Shown: piece after piece, positions 9,770 through 18,459 of the stretch
How positions within the stretch are numbered: the stretch's first letter is position 1
Layout of the letters: each line of letters opens with the position of its first letter
Origin: Saccharomonospora amisosensis
GTDB lineage: Bacteria; Actinomycetota; Actinomycetes; Mycobacteriales; Pseudonocardiaceae
Length of the DNA: 64,000 nucleotides
Direction of reading: 5' to 3'
Assembly (NCBI RefSeq): GCF_011761185.1
Contig: NZ_JAAOYM010000001.1
Location: forward strand, 1,302,001 to 1,366,000
The notes under the pieces: generated by a model
The model's input: the letters and a program-made list of their open reading frames with translations, nothing else
Told to the model about the DNA's origin: nothing
Database searches by the model: none
Translations under genes and position numbers: made by a program

Positions 9770-12700
9770 TGGTGGGGCAGCCGGGGTTCAGTGAAGCCGA
9801 GTGGGAGGGCGTCGCGCTGGAGACGCTCGCCGAGCAGGAGTGGCAGTCGCTTCCAGGGATCGCCATCGCGCCGGGCGCTGAGAACGGTAGGGCGTCGTGG
9901 GATGACATCGTGCTTCCTGGGCGGATGCTGGCCAAGCTGCGGGAGCTGAACCCGCAGGTGCCGGCGGAGTACCTGGAGCAGGCACTTGCGGAGATCATCC
10001 AGCCGACCTCACAGGACGCGATCGCCGAGAACTACCGGCTGCACCAGATCTGCACTCAGGGCTACCGCGGGATCAGCTACATCGACACCGACGGCGTCGA
10101 ACAGAACCCAACCATCCGGTTGGTCAGCCACCAGGTCGGCGACAACGAGTTGCTCGCGGTCAACCAGGTCACCGTCCGCACCGCTGAGGTCGAGCGTCGC
10201 TTCGATGTGGTGCTCTATCTCAACGGCATGCCGGTCGCCATCTTCGAGCTGAAGCAAGCGGGCGCGGTCAAAGCCGATCTAGACGCGGCGCACGCCCAGT
10301 TGGCGACCTATCTGCGCGAGTTCCCGATGGCGTTCCGGTTCGCGGTGGTGACCGTGATCAGCGACGGGATCACCGCCCGCTACGGCACGCCCTTCACGCC
10401 GCTGAACCACTACTCGCCGTGGAACGTCGATGACGACGGAAAGCCGGTGAGGCTTGGCGAGCCGCTCGATGACGTGCACCTCGGCACCGAGTTGGAGTTT
10501 CTGATTGAGGGGGTGTTCAACCCGGAGCGGTTCCTCCAGTTGCAGCGGAACTTCACCGCGTTCGACGGCGGGGCCGACGGCTACGCGAAGCGTATTGCCA
10601 AGCCGCACCAGTACTTCGCGGTCACCAAAGCGGTGGGCTCGACCGTGGCCGCTGTGGAGAGCAACGGCAAGGCCGGGGTCGTGTGGCACACCCAGGGGTC
10701 GGGCAAGTCGATGGAGATGGAGCTGTACGCCCACCTGGTGGCCGCGCAGCCCAAGCTCAAGAACCCGACCATCATCGTCGTGACCGACCGCAAGGAGTTG
10801 GACGGGCAGCTGTACGAAGCGTTCAACCGATCCCGACTGCTGAGCGAATCCCCGATCAAGGTGACGACCCGCGCGGAACTGCGTGAGGAACTGGCCAGCC
10901 GCGCAACGGGCGGCATCTACTTCACCACGCTCCAGAAGTTCGGTCTCAGCAAGGCCGAGAAGGACGCCGGGCTGGATCATCCGCTGCTGTCGGACCGCCG
11001 CAACATCATCGTCATCGCCGACGAGGCCCACCGCAGTCACTACGACGACCTCGACGGTTACGCCCGGCATCTCAAGGACGCGCTGCCCAACGCCGCGCTG
11101 ATCGCGTTCACCGGGACACCGATCTCCTTCGATGACCGCAACACCCGAGAGGTGTTTGGCGACTACATCGACATCTACGACCTCACCCGTGCGGTCGATG
11201 ACGGTGCCACCGTCCCCGTCTACTTCGAGCCACGCCTGATCAAGGTCGGGTTGACCAAAGACGTCAGCGAGGAAGACCTCGACCGAGCTGCGGACGAGGT
11301 CACTCTTGGGCTTGACGAGGTGGAACGCGCCAAGATCGAGAAGTCCGTCGCCGTGATCAACGCTGTGTACGGGGCTCCCGCGCGGTTGGAGGCATTGGCT
11401 GCCGACATCGTCCAGCACTGGGAGACCCGCTCGGAGCAGATGCGCAAGTTCATCGGCTCTCCCGGCAAGGCGTTCATCGTCGGCGCGACCCGAGAGATCT
11501 GCGCCCACCTTTACGACGAGATCATCAAGCTCAAGCCGGACTGGCACAACGACGCCGTCGACAAGGGCATGATCAAGGTCGTCTACTCCGGCTCGGCTCA
11601 GGATGTGATGCCGGTGGCCAAGCATGTCCGGCGTGATGGGCAGAACAAGGTCATTCAGAAGCGGCTGCGCGACGCCGATGACGAGCTTCAGATCGTCCTG
11701 GTCAAGGACATGATGCTTACCGGCTTCGATGCGCCGCCGCTGCACACGCTGTACCTCGACCGCCCTCTCAAGGGCGCGCTGCTGATGCAGACCCTGGCGC
11801 GGGTGAACCGCACCTTCCGCGGCAAGCCGGACGGCCTGCTCGTCGCCTACGCGCCGCTGGCGGACAACTTGAACAGGGCGCTCGCCGAGTACACCGACAC
11901 AGACCGGGCCAAGAAGCCGGTCGGCAAGCACGTTGACGAGGCTGTCGACCTCACCACCACGCTCATCGCCTCCCTCGACGAGCTGTGCGCCGGCTACCCG
12001 TGGCGGGCGAAGCTGGATGGAGGTCCGAAGAGCTGGGTGAAGGCCGCCTACGGGCTCACCAACTACCTGCGCTCACCCACCACCCCCGGCAACCAGGTAC
12101 CGGAAGGCGAGGAGACGCTCGGCGACCGCTTCCGGAAGTTGGCCAACCAACTGGCCCGTGCGTGGGCGCTGTGTTCGGGCAACCAGACCCTCGAACGCCT
12201 CCGAGTAACGGCAAGGTTCTACGAAGAAGTCCGCGTGTGGATGGGCAAGTTCGACGCCCAACAGCGGCAGGCAGAGGGCAAGCCCGTGCCGGAGGAGATC
12301 CAACGGATGCTCTCCGCACTGGTCGCTACCTCAACCGCATCTGGTGAGATCATCGACATCTACGACGCCGCTGGCTTGCCGAAGCCGTCGCTGTCCGACC
12401 TGGGGCCGGAGTTCCAGCTCAAGGCACAATCGGCGTCGAACCCGCACCTCGCCATCGAAGCGTTGCGCGCGTTGCTGGTTGAGGAGTCGGATCACGTCAC
12501 GCGGCACAACCTCGTGCGTCAGCGGGCGTTCTCCGAGCGAATCGCCGAGCTGATGCGCAAGTACACCAACCAGCAGCTCACCTCGGCCGAGGTGATCGCC
12601 GAGCTCATCGAACTGGCCAAGGAAGTCGCTGCGGAGAGCAACCGCGGCCAGCGCTTCGACCCTCCCCTGTCCCACGACGAGCTGGCGTTCTACGACGCGG

Positions 12701-12987
12701 TCAGCACCAACGAGTCCGCGGTTGAACTCCAGGGCGACGACGTGCTTGCCCAGATCGCACGCGAACTGGTGGCGGTGATGCGACGCGACGTCAAGACCGA
12801 CTGGACGGTGCGAGACGATGTCCGGGCCAAGCTCCGATCGTCGATCAAGCGGCTACTCGTGAAGTACAAGTACCCGCCGGACAAGCAGCCCGAAGCCATC
12901 AGGCTCGTGATCGAGCAGATGGAGGCGATGGCACCTCGCTACGTCTCGAACGGCAACGGAACCCGAGCGAACGCGTCGTCAGACTGA
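9769..12987 (+). CDS. hsdR: Type I restriction endonuclease subunit HsdR
   Basis: The 1072-residue protein has an N-terminal PD-(D/E)xK nuclease (D146 in RRFDVVLY, E160 and K162 in FELKQ). SF2 translocase motifs follow: Walker A HTQGSGKS at about 307-314, DEAH at about 418, FTGTP as motif III, and LTGFDAP and ARVNRTF later. A long helical C-terminus for HsdM/HsdS docking completes it. It cleaves unmodified DNA after ATP-driven translocation. The ATG at 9769 overlaps the hsdS stop (TGATG). The frame is complete, so the RM system looks active. Confidence 0.95.
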   Translation: MVGQPGFSEAEWEGVALETLAEQEWQSLPGIAIAPGAENGRASWDDIVLPGRMLAKLRELNPQVPAEYLEQALAEIIQPTSQDAIAENYRLHQICTQGYRGISYIDTDGVEQNPTIRLVSHQVGDNELLAVNQVTVRTAEVERRFDVVLYLNGMPVAIFELKQAGAVKADLDAAHAQLATYLREFPMAFRFAVVTVISDGITARYGTPFTPLNHYSPWNVDDDGKPVRLGEPLDDVHLGTELEFLIEGVFNPERFLQLQRNFTAFDGGADGYAKRIAKPHQYFAVTKAVGSTVAAVESNGKAGVVWHTQGSGKSMEMELYAHLVAAQPKLKNPTIIVVTDRKELDGQLYEAFNRSRLLSESPIKVTTRAELREELASRATGGIYFTTLQKFGLSKAEKDAGLDHPLLSDRRNIIVIADEAHRSHYDDLDGYARHLKDALPNAALIAFTGTPISFDDRNTREVFGDYIDIYDLTRAVDDGATVPVYFEPRLIKVGLTKDVSEEDLDRAADEVTLGLDEVERAKIEKSVAVINAVYGAPARLEALAADIVQHWETRSEQMRKFIGSPGKAFIVGATREICAHLYDEIIKLKPDWHNDAVDKGMIKVVYSGSAQDVMPVAKHVRRDGQNKVIQKRLRDADDELQIVLVKDMMLTGFDAPPLHTLYLDRPLKGALLMQTLARVNRTFRGKPDGLLVAYAPLADNLNRALAEYTDTDRAKKPVGKHVDEAVDLTTTLIASLDELCAGYPWRAKLDGGPKSWVKAAYGLTNYLRSPTTPGNQVPEGEETLGDRFRKLANQLARAWALCSGNQTLERLRVTARFYEEVRVWMGKFDAQQRQAEGKPVPEEIQRMLSALVATSTASGEIIDIYDAAGLPKPSLSDLGPEFQLKAQSASNPHLAIEALRALLVEESDHVTRHNLVRQRAFSERIAELMRKYTNQQLTSAEVIAELIELAKEVAAESNRGQRFDPPLSHDELAFYDAVSTNESAVELQGDDVLAQIARELVAVMRRDVKTDWTVRDDVRAKLRSSIKRLLVKYKYPPDKQPEAIRLVIEQMEAMAPRYVSNGNGTRANASSD

Positions 12988-13083
12988 GCCGCGCGCTGTG
13001 GCAGGTAGTGGCAATAGCGCGGCCCTGAGTAACCGGGCTGCGCTGCCAGCCGTAGGCTCACCAGCGTGGCAGAAAGGTCCAAG

Positions 13084-13548
13084 ATGACGGTGGCAGTGGG
13101 GCGACGTGCAGCACGGGCGATCTTGATCGACGATCTCGGTCGGCTGCTGTTGATTAAGCGGACCAAGCCGGGGCAGGCGCCGTACTGGACCGCGCCCGGT
13201 GGCGGTGTCGAGGACACCGACGCCTCGGTGGAGGCGGCGCTGTACCGGGAGCTGGCGGAGGAACTGGGCGCGAAGGCCACGGATGCCTCGCAGGTGTTCC
13301 TGTTCAGCTCGCCGTCGGACAGTGGCGTCGCTGTGCAGCACTTCTTTGTGGCGCGGCTGGCCGACCTGGACGAGTCCGCCCGGAGCGGCCCGGAGTTCAG
13401 CGACCCGTCGCGCGGCGGGTACGACCTGGACCGGGTTGACCTTCGGGGAGAAGATCTCGCGTCGATCGACTTGAAGCCGACCGCGTTGAAGGAGTTCATC
13501 CTGGCTAACCGGGAGGCTCTGCTGGTCGAGGCGGGCGCAGCCGCCTGA
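13084..13548 (+). CDS. NUDIX hydrolase
   Basis: The 154-residue protein carries a complete Nudix box in the segment GGGVEDTDASVEAALYRE followed by LAEELGA, the Mg-dependent pyrophosphohydrolase signature. The substrate is likely a nucleoside diphosphate derivative but cannot be read from sequence. The ATG at 13084 has AAAGG about 7 bases upstream; a GTG at 13066 is an alternative. Its 3' end is only 7 bases from the convergent end of the methyltransferase operon. Being next to a nucleotide-handling operon, it may sanitise or process an intermediate, but it is on the opposite strand. Confidence 0.85.
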   Translation: MTVAVGRRAARAILIDDLGRLLLIKRTKPGQAPYWTAPGGGVEDTDASVEAALYRELAEELGAKATDASQVFLFSSPSDSGVAVQHFFVARLADLDESARSGPEFSDPSRGGYDLDRVDLRGEDLASIDLKPTALKEFILANREALLVEAGAAA

Positions 13549-13555
13549 GCTGCGA

Positions 13556-14323
13556 CTACGTACCCCACCGCAGATACGTCGGGGTGGCGCGGCAGGGCAG
13601 CGTGCGCAGCGTGCCGTGATCGGTGCCGAGGGTGTCGCGCAGGGCTGCGGTTTCACCTGGCCACTTGGCGTGGGCGAGTTCGTCGAAGGCGAGCACGCTG
13701 CCCTTGGTGAGGTACGGCCGGACGGCGTCGATGGTGTCGCGGGTGGGCTCGTAGAGGTCGAGGTCGAAGTAGGCCAGGGCGATGACGGTGTGCGGGTTGT
13801 CCGTCAGGTAGCGCGGGAGGGTTTCGCGCACGTCGCCCTGGACGATCAGGGTTCGTCGGATGTGGCCGAGGTGTTCGCCCTGCTCGTGGGCGTCGAGCAC
13901 GTCGCGCAGGTGGTGTGGGTAGACGTCGGTGAGCGCGAACCGGCCGGCGACGGCGCTGGGGCTCGTCGTGTCGATGTCGGTCACGTTGGGGAAGCCGATG
14001 AAGGTGTCGAAGCCGATGATCCGACGGTGCGGGTTGTACGGCTCGTACACGCCGCGCAACGCGGTCAGGGCGGCGAGGTGACGTCCGCGGTGCACGCCGA
14101 ACTCCATGATCACGCCGGGCACGTTGAGGATCATTCGGTAGAGCGCGTCCAGGGAGAGCAGGTCGGTCAGGGGCTGCCTCCGCAGGTAGAGGGCCAGGTT
14201 GTCGACCAGTTCCACGGGTGGGATGGGGGTGTCGGACAGCAGGTCGGCGAGGCGGTGGCGGACGGCTCGCTCGTGGTCCGATTCGTGCGGCAAGATCCGG
14301 CCGTCGGCTTGATCGTTGATCAC
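13556..14323 (-). CDS. TylF/MycF-like class I methyltransferase
   Basis: The 255-residue protein resembles the macrocin O-methyltransferase (TylF) family. It has a SAM-binding strand-loop in VIMEFGVHRGRHL, an acidic end of strand 2 in IIGFDTFIGFP, a conserved IALAYFDLDLYEPT block with likely metal-binding acids, and the FDEL segment near the end. Family members methylate sugar hydroxyls using SAM and Mg. The GTG at 14323 overlaps the stop of the phosphatase gene (GTGA) and has GGGAG about 9 bases upstream. It is the last gene of the eight-gene cargo operon, suggesting a late tailoring methylation. Confidence 0.75.
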   Translation of the reverse strand: MINDQADGRILPHESDHERAVRHRLADLLSDTPIPPVELVDNLALYLRRQPLTDLLSLDALYRMILNVPGVIMEFGVHRGRHLAALTALRGVYEPYNPHRRIIGFDTFIGFPNVTDIDTTSPSAVAGRFALTDVYPHHLRDVLDAHEQGEHLGHIRRTLIVQGDVRETLPRYLTDNPHTVIALAYFDLDLYEPTRDTIDAVRPYLTKGSVLAFDELAHAKWPGETAALRDTLGTDHGTLRTLPCRATPTYLRWGT

Positions 14324-14916
14324 GTGGTCTCCCTGGGTGGTGCCCACAGCTGGGCGGGGGCAAGGCGGAAGTCGCTGGCGTAGCCGAAGATGTCGGCGGG
14401 GTGGCGGTGGCCGTGGTGCAGGGCGGCGACGGCGCCGATGAGCAGCCGGTGTGACACGATCAGCGCGGGGCCGTGTTGGGTGGCGAGGTCGCCGGCGATG
14501 GTCGCGGCTTCGAGTGCGCGTTCGGCGAACGCCCGGAGGCTTTCGCCTCCGGGCAGAGCGCTGTCCGGGTTGTCGGCGCGCTGTTGCCGCCAGGTGATGT
14601 AGTCGGGCGGGTACTGGTTCGAGGCGAGACCCAGCACGCAGTGCGGGGCGCGCCATTCGGCGAACGCGCTGATCGGATCGGCAATTCGGCTGTCCAACGC
14701 GCGGGCGACGATGGCGGCGGTCTGGCGAGCGCGGCGCAGTGGGCTGGATGCGATGAGCGCCGGTTGCCAGCGATGGTCGCGCAGCTCGCGGGCGGTCAGT
14801 TCGGCTTCGACGGTGCCTGCGATGGTGAGTGGGCTGCCGGGCCGGGCGTGGGCGCCGGGGCGGCAGAGCCCGTCGTCACAGGTGCCGTGGCGCATCCAGA
14901 GCGCGGCGAGGGTCAT
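14320..14916 (-). CDS. Histidine phosphatase (phosphoglycerate-mutase-like)
   Basis: The 198-residue protein has the RHG phosphohistidine motif at residues 9-11 (WMRHGT), a second active-site segment SSPLRRARQTA, and the later histidine in VSHRLLIG. This is the branch of small cytosolic phosphatases acting on sugar phosphates, nucleotides or other phosphoesters. The ATG at 14916 overlaps the SDR stop (ATGA). The open frame extends to 15309, but that part is shadow of the SDR gene. In the operon it could remove a phosphate from the glycosyl or nucleotide intermediate; this is inferred. Confidence 0.8.
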   Translation of the reverse strand: MTLAALWMRHGTCDDGLCRPGAHARPGSPLTIAGTVEAELTARELRDHRWQPALIASSPLRRARQTAAIVARALDSRIADPISAFAEWRAPHCVLGLASNQYPPDYITWRQQRADNPDSALPGGESLRAFAERALEAATIAGDLATQHGPALIVSHRLLIGAVAALHHGHRHPADIFGYASDFRLAPAQLWAPPRETT

Positions 14917-15659
14917 GTCATGCACCAGCCCCCGTCGACGGTGAGGCACTGGCCGGTGATGAACCGCGCGTCGGGGGAGGCGAGGAAGTCGACGGCGGCG
15001 GCGATGTCGTCGGGGTGTCCACGGCGTTTGACGCACTGGCGGTCGAGCTGCCGGGTGATCATCGCGTCGTGGTCGGGGACGACGGCGTGTTCGGCCGGTA
15101 CTTCGATGGAGCCTGCGCGGACGCAGTTGACGGTGACGCCGTGTGGTCCGAGTTCGCGGGCCAAGGCGCGGACGAGTCCTTCCAGGCCGCTCTTGGCCGC
15201 GATGTAGGCGGCGAGGTCGACGCGACCGAGTTGGGTGAGCACCGAGGACACGGTGATGATGCGGCCGTGGCCGCGCGTTGTGAGGGACGAGGTGACGAGC
15301 TGGGCACACGCCGCGTGCGTGATCAGATTGACCTCGATCTGCTCACGGAAGGTGTCCAGGTCGAGGCTGGTCCAGGGGACGCGCGGATAGGCGCCGGCAT
15401 TGGACACGAGGACTTCCAGCCGGTCGGCGGCGTGCTCGACTTCGTGTGCGAGCGTGTCGATCGTCATCGGGTCGGTGAGATCGCCCGTGATCGCCGCTGT
15501 GGCAGCGCCGCGTTGTTCAACGGTGGCCAGCACGTTGTGCAGATCCGGGTCGTCGTAGAGGTGGGTTAGGATGAGGTCGTAGCGGTCGGCGAGCCGTGCG
15601 GCGATGGCCGCGCCGATGCCGGAACCGGCACCGGTGACGATGGCGACGGAACGGGCCAC
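14913..15659 (-). CDS. Short-chain dehydrogenase/reductase (cargo operon)
   Basis: The 248-residue classical SDR has NAD(P)-binding TGAGSGIG at residues 9-16, SNAG in place of NNAG, a catalytic serine in TVSSVLT, YIAAK as the YxxxK pair, and the C-terminal TVDGGW typical of FabG-like enzymes. The substrate is unknown; sugar or polyol oxidation fits the neighbours. The GTG at 15659 lies 2 bases after the preceding stop and its own stop overlaps the phosphatase start, so it is translationally coupled. Confidence 0.85.
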   Translation of the reverse strand: MARSVAIVTGAGSGIGAAIAARLADRYDLILTHLYDDPDLHNVLATVEQRGAATAAITGDLTDPMTIDTLAHEVEHAADRLEVLVSNAGAYPRVPWTSLDLDTFREQIEVNLITHAACAQLVTSSLTTRGHGRIITVSSVLTQLGRVDLAAYIAAKSGLEGLVRALARELGPHGVTVNCVRAGSIEVPAEHAVVPDHDAMITRQLDRQCVKRRGHPDDIAAAVDFLASPDARFITGQCLTVDGGWCMT

Positions 15660-15661
15660 GG

Positions 15662-16798
15662 TCAGTTGACCTCCGCATCTGATGGTGTGAGGGCGAGGAA
15701 TTCCGGCAGGGTGATGTCCGGGTCCAGTGCTTGGGCGAGCAGGGCCAGCGACAGCGCAGTGTCACGGGGTTCGAGGTCGGCGAGGTGGTAGACGGCGAGC
15801 AGCCGCATCACCAGGTACGGGCGCATCCACGCCATCAGGTCGTCGATGCCGAGATGGCGGGCGACGGGCCGGATGATCTCGTCGAGGTAGCGACGCAGGA
15901 CATGTCGGCGGGCTCGGCTGGGCGTGTGTCGGTAGTCGATCACCAGCGATGAGCCGGTGCGTTCGACCTGGACGGACGGCTCGGCGAGGCTCGCCTGGGT
16001 GAGCGCTGAGGGGTGATCGTCGAACGCGGCCCGGTTGTAGTGCGGGGTGAGCCATGCGCCGTGGAGGCGTTGGTAGAGCAGGAAACAGGCGAACTCGCCA
16101 GGCAGCGCGTTGAGTCCTCCGGTGTCGTAGTCGAACCACACCGGTCCACCTGCGGGCGACCACCCGATGTTGATGTCGGTGGGATCGCCCTGTGTGACGG
16201 CGGCCCAGACCGGGCTGTGGCGGGCGAAGTGGACCCGCAGCCTGGTCATCAGCTCGGCGAAGTCAACCGCGTGCTCGCGGCCGTTGACGACCAGTCGCAC
16301 GTCTGTCAGATCCTGCGGGCGGACTCGCCGGGTTCCATTGGTGATCGGCCACGGTGCGTTGGGTCTGTAGTACTGGTCGAGGCGGCCATCGGGAGCGGCG
16401 CGGTCGCCGTAGAGCTTGCTGATCGTCTCGCCGTTGGTCGTGGGGCGAAGGGTGCTGCCGATGACGTGCTGGTATTGGCGGAACACCGCGGTCAGGCAGG
16501 TGTCGAGGCGCACCATGTTGCCCGTGAGGTCGGCGTGGGTGATCTCGTCGAGCAGCAGGCCGTGATCGTGGCCGAGGTACGGCCACCGGTCGTAGGCGAG
16601 CACGGTCCAGCGGGCGACCCGTCGCGCGCCACGCAGCCCTGGTACAGGGTAGAACTCGCGGATACGCGCGTGTCCTGCGCATTCGGCGCCGGCCTCATCG
16701 TGGTTCGGGTTGGCCTTGACGAACAGCGCGTGTCCGGCCCAGTCGACGTGCCAGGTGTGGTTGGCCGTGAAGCGTCGGTGGTTGGCGATCCTCAGCAT
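15662..16798 (-). CDS. Aminoglycoside-phosphotransferase-like kinase
   Basis: The 378-residue protein has a protein-kinase-like fold of the APH/choline-kinase type. Recognisable parts are an ATP-site lysine candidate in LFVKAN (26-30), a Brenner-like catalytic block QGDPTDINIGW (203-213) and the metal-binding FDYD at 222-225. It probably phosphorylates a small hydroxylated substrate. It starts 6 bases after the GT9 gene stop. The large insertion between the lobes (about 110-180) and the long C-terminal helical part are family-specific. In this context a sugar or glycosylated nucleoside kinase is a reasonable guess; antibiotic resistance is less likely given the operon. Confidence 0.65.
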   Translation of the reverse strand: MLRIANHRRFTANHTWHVDWAGHALFVKANPNHDEAGAECAGHARIREFYPVPGLRGARRVARWTVLAYDRWPYLGHDHGLLLDEITHADLTGNMVRLDTCLTAVFRQYQHVIGSTLRPTTNGETISKLYGDRAAPDGRLDQYYRPNAPWPITNGTRRVRPQDLTDVRLVVNGREHAVDFAELMTRLRVHFARHSPVWAAVTQGDPTDINIGWSPAGGPVWFDYDTGGLNALPGEFACFLLYQRLHGAWLTPHYNRAAFDDHPSALTQASLAEPSVQVERTGSSLVIDYRHTPSRARRHVLRRYLDEIIRPVARHLGIDDLMAWMRPYLVMRLLAVYHLADLEPRDTALSLALLAQALDPDITLPEFLALTPSDAEVN

Positions 16799-16804
16799 GA
16801 GCAG

Positions 16805-17872
16805 TCACCACCAACCGGCGAGATCACTTGCGAACTCGGCGATGACCTCCGCCGGAAGGTCGGCAAGGCTCGCCGACTGTGACCACATCGCGTCGTCCAG
16901 GTGGTCGCGCACCGGGCAGCGGTCGGCGAGGGCCAGCATCTGGGAGAACGTGGTGGCGATGGCGTGGTGACGTGCCCTCCCGGTGGTCCACTTGGTGTGG
17001 GCGTGGCGACCGTAGAGCCCGATGACGTGCGGGCCGGTTCCGTCCGGGCGTTCGGTGAGCGCGGCCAGATGGGTCAGGCCCGTGTCGTTGCCGATCACGA
17101 CTTCGGCTGACGCGAACACGTCCAGGCAGTCCACTGCATCCAACCCGGCCAGAACCTTGACACCGTCGAAGGCCATCGGCTCGGCATCGCTACTGGTGAT
17201 CAAGGTGAACGTCCACGCCGCCAGGAAGCGCTGGGCGAGGACAGCCGCGATGCGGGCGAAACCGCTTGCACCGTAGTCCTTCCGGCTCGGCCAACTGGTC
17301 GCCGAGACGAACACGACGTGGAACGGTCGTGCCCGCTCCGTCGACATGAACGTCGGAAGCGGCGCGCGGTCGGCGGGGAGCCGGACGCCAAGGGCTTGTT
17401 CCGCGGCGAGGTAGTACCGCATCGGCAGAGCGGCGTGGACCTCCACGAGTTCGTCGTCCAGGATGTCCAGCCACGCCTGGGGTCGTTCGGGGATCGCGTG
17501 GAAGGTGAATCCCTTGCCGTGCCTGGTGTAGACGGTGTGCGGGCCTTCGGTGAGGCTTGTGCTCAACGGCAGCCGGCATCGTTGCATCAGGCGTGGACGT
17601 GGTCCCTCGTAGTGGAGTTCGGCGTCGCGTCCGGTCCCGTCGGCGAGGGCCTGAACGAGTCCGAGCGCGAGCAGGACATCACCGAAGCCGCGGTCACCGA
17701 GGACCACTGACCAGCCGCGTTCGTCGATCATGTCCGCGCCGCTGGTGTAGGACGGTAGTTCCCCGGCCGCGCGCCGGAACGGCAGCGCGCGGGCCAGGGG
17801 TGCGTGGTGGCGGGGGACGATGAGTGGCCCGCCGCGTTGCAGCGTCACCGGCTCGATCGTCCACGGGCTCAC
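16805..17872 (-). CDS. Glycosyltransferase family 9-like protein
   Basis: The 355-residue protein resembles GT9 (heptosyltransferase) enzymes. It has an N-terminal GDRGFGDVLLALGLVQAL segment (about 59-76) matching the GxGD acceptor-side loop, and the C-terminal signature IGNDTGLTHLAA at 260-271 (family IGxDTGxxH) that binds the sugar nucleotide. Heptosyltransferases usually build LPS, which this organism should lack, so the role is presumably glycosylation of another acceptor. The GTG at 17872 overlaps the phosphoribosyltransferase stop (GTGA). The open frame runs to 17953, but that extension lies inside the upstream gene. Confidence 0.7.
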   Translation of the reverse strand: MSPWTIEPVTLQRGGPLIVPRHHAPLARALPFRRAAGELPSYTSGADMIDERGWSVVLGDRGFGDVLLALGLVQALADGTGRDAELHYEGPRPRLMQRCRLPLSTSLTEGPHTVYTRHGKGFTFHAIPERPQAWLDILDDELVEVHAALPMRYYLAAEQALGVRLPADRAPLPTFMSTERARPFHVVFVSATSWPSRKDYGASGFARIAAVLAQRFLAAWTFTLITSSDAEPMAFDGVKVLAGLDAVDCLDVFASAEVVIGNDTGLTHLAALTERPDGTGPHVIGLYGRHAHTKWTTGRARHHAIATTFSQMLALADRCPVRDHLDDAMWSQSASLADLPAEVIAEFASDLAGWW

Positions 17873-18459
17873 AGTCGCGTGAGGGTGCACAGCGGTACTC
17901 CCAGCGATTCCAGCAGCGGACGGGCGTTGCCTGTGGTGTCCTCGATCAAGCACGCGATGCCGGTCACCTCCACGGCTGACTCGCGGAGCACCGTGATCAG
18001 GTTGGCCAGCGTGTTCCCGGTGGTGATCTCGTCATCGACGATGAGCACGCGGGTTCCCGCGAGGTCGCCGTAGGTGAACACCTCGGTACGGCGGGCATGG
18101 GGTTCGCTGAAGCGCCGCTTGTCGGGCAGGTCGAGGTCGAGCTTCCAGGCCAGGCGGTACGGAAGGTCGCCGGCCAGTGCGACGGCGACGGTGGGCAGGA
18201 TGCCGCCCGCGTCCAGTCCGAGCAGGAGGTCCGGGGCCGTGAACTCCGGGTGGCGCGACCACGCGTCCCACAGCGCGCCACCGGTCCGAAGCAACGTCGC
18301 GGGGTGTACCTGGTCGAGGATGCCGTCCAGCTCGTGAACGATCCGGACATCCCGAGTCTGCGGGGGCACGCCGAGACGGCGGACGCGCCGGGCCTGGTAG
18401 GCGAGGTCTTCGGGAACGGTGCGCATGCTCGACCCTGCAAACAGGTCTTCGGTGGTCAT
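17869..18459 (-). CDS. Phosphoribosyltransferase-fold protein
   Basis: The 196-residue protein contains the PRPP-binding loop VLIVDDEITTGNT at 138-150 with the two acids and the TTGNT phosphate loop, plus a GLDAGGILPT segment near 81-90 that fits the pyrophosphate loop. It could make a nucleotide from a free base and PRPP, as orotate or xanthine PRTases do. Its ATG overlaps the stop of the kinase fusion gene (ATGA). Within the operon it could supply or salvage a nucleotide for the neighbouring kinase and nucleotidyltransferase. Confidence 0.8.
   Translation of the reverse strand: MTTEDLFAGSSMRTVPEDLAYQARRVRRLGVPPQTRDVRIVHELDGILDQVHPATLLRTGGALWDAWSRHPEFTAPDLLLGLDAGGILPTVAVALAGDLPYRLAWKLDLDLPDKRRFSEPHARRTEVFTYGDLAGTRVLIVDDEITTGNTLANLITVLRESAVEVTGIACLIEDTTGNARPLLESLGVPLCTLTRL

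Noticed and set aside
14917-15309. N-terminal extension of the histidine phosphatase
   Set aside because: That frame is antiphase shadow of the SDR gene; the ATG at 14916 overlaps the SDR stop and precedes the RHG motif correctly.
16805-17872. LPS heptosyltransferase function for the GT9 protein
   Set aside because: The host looks like an actinobacterium without LPS, and the operon has no heptose genes; only the fold assignment is kept.
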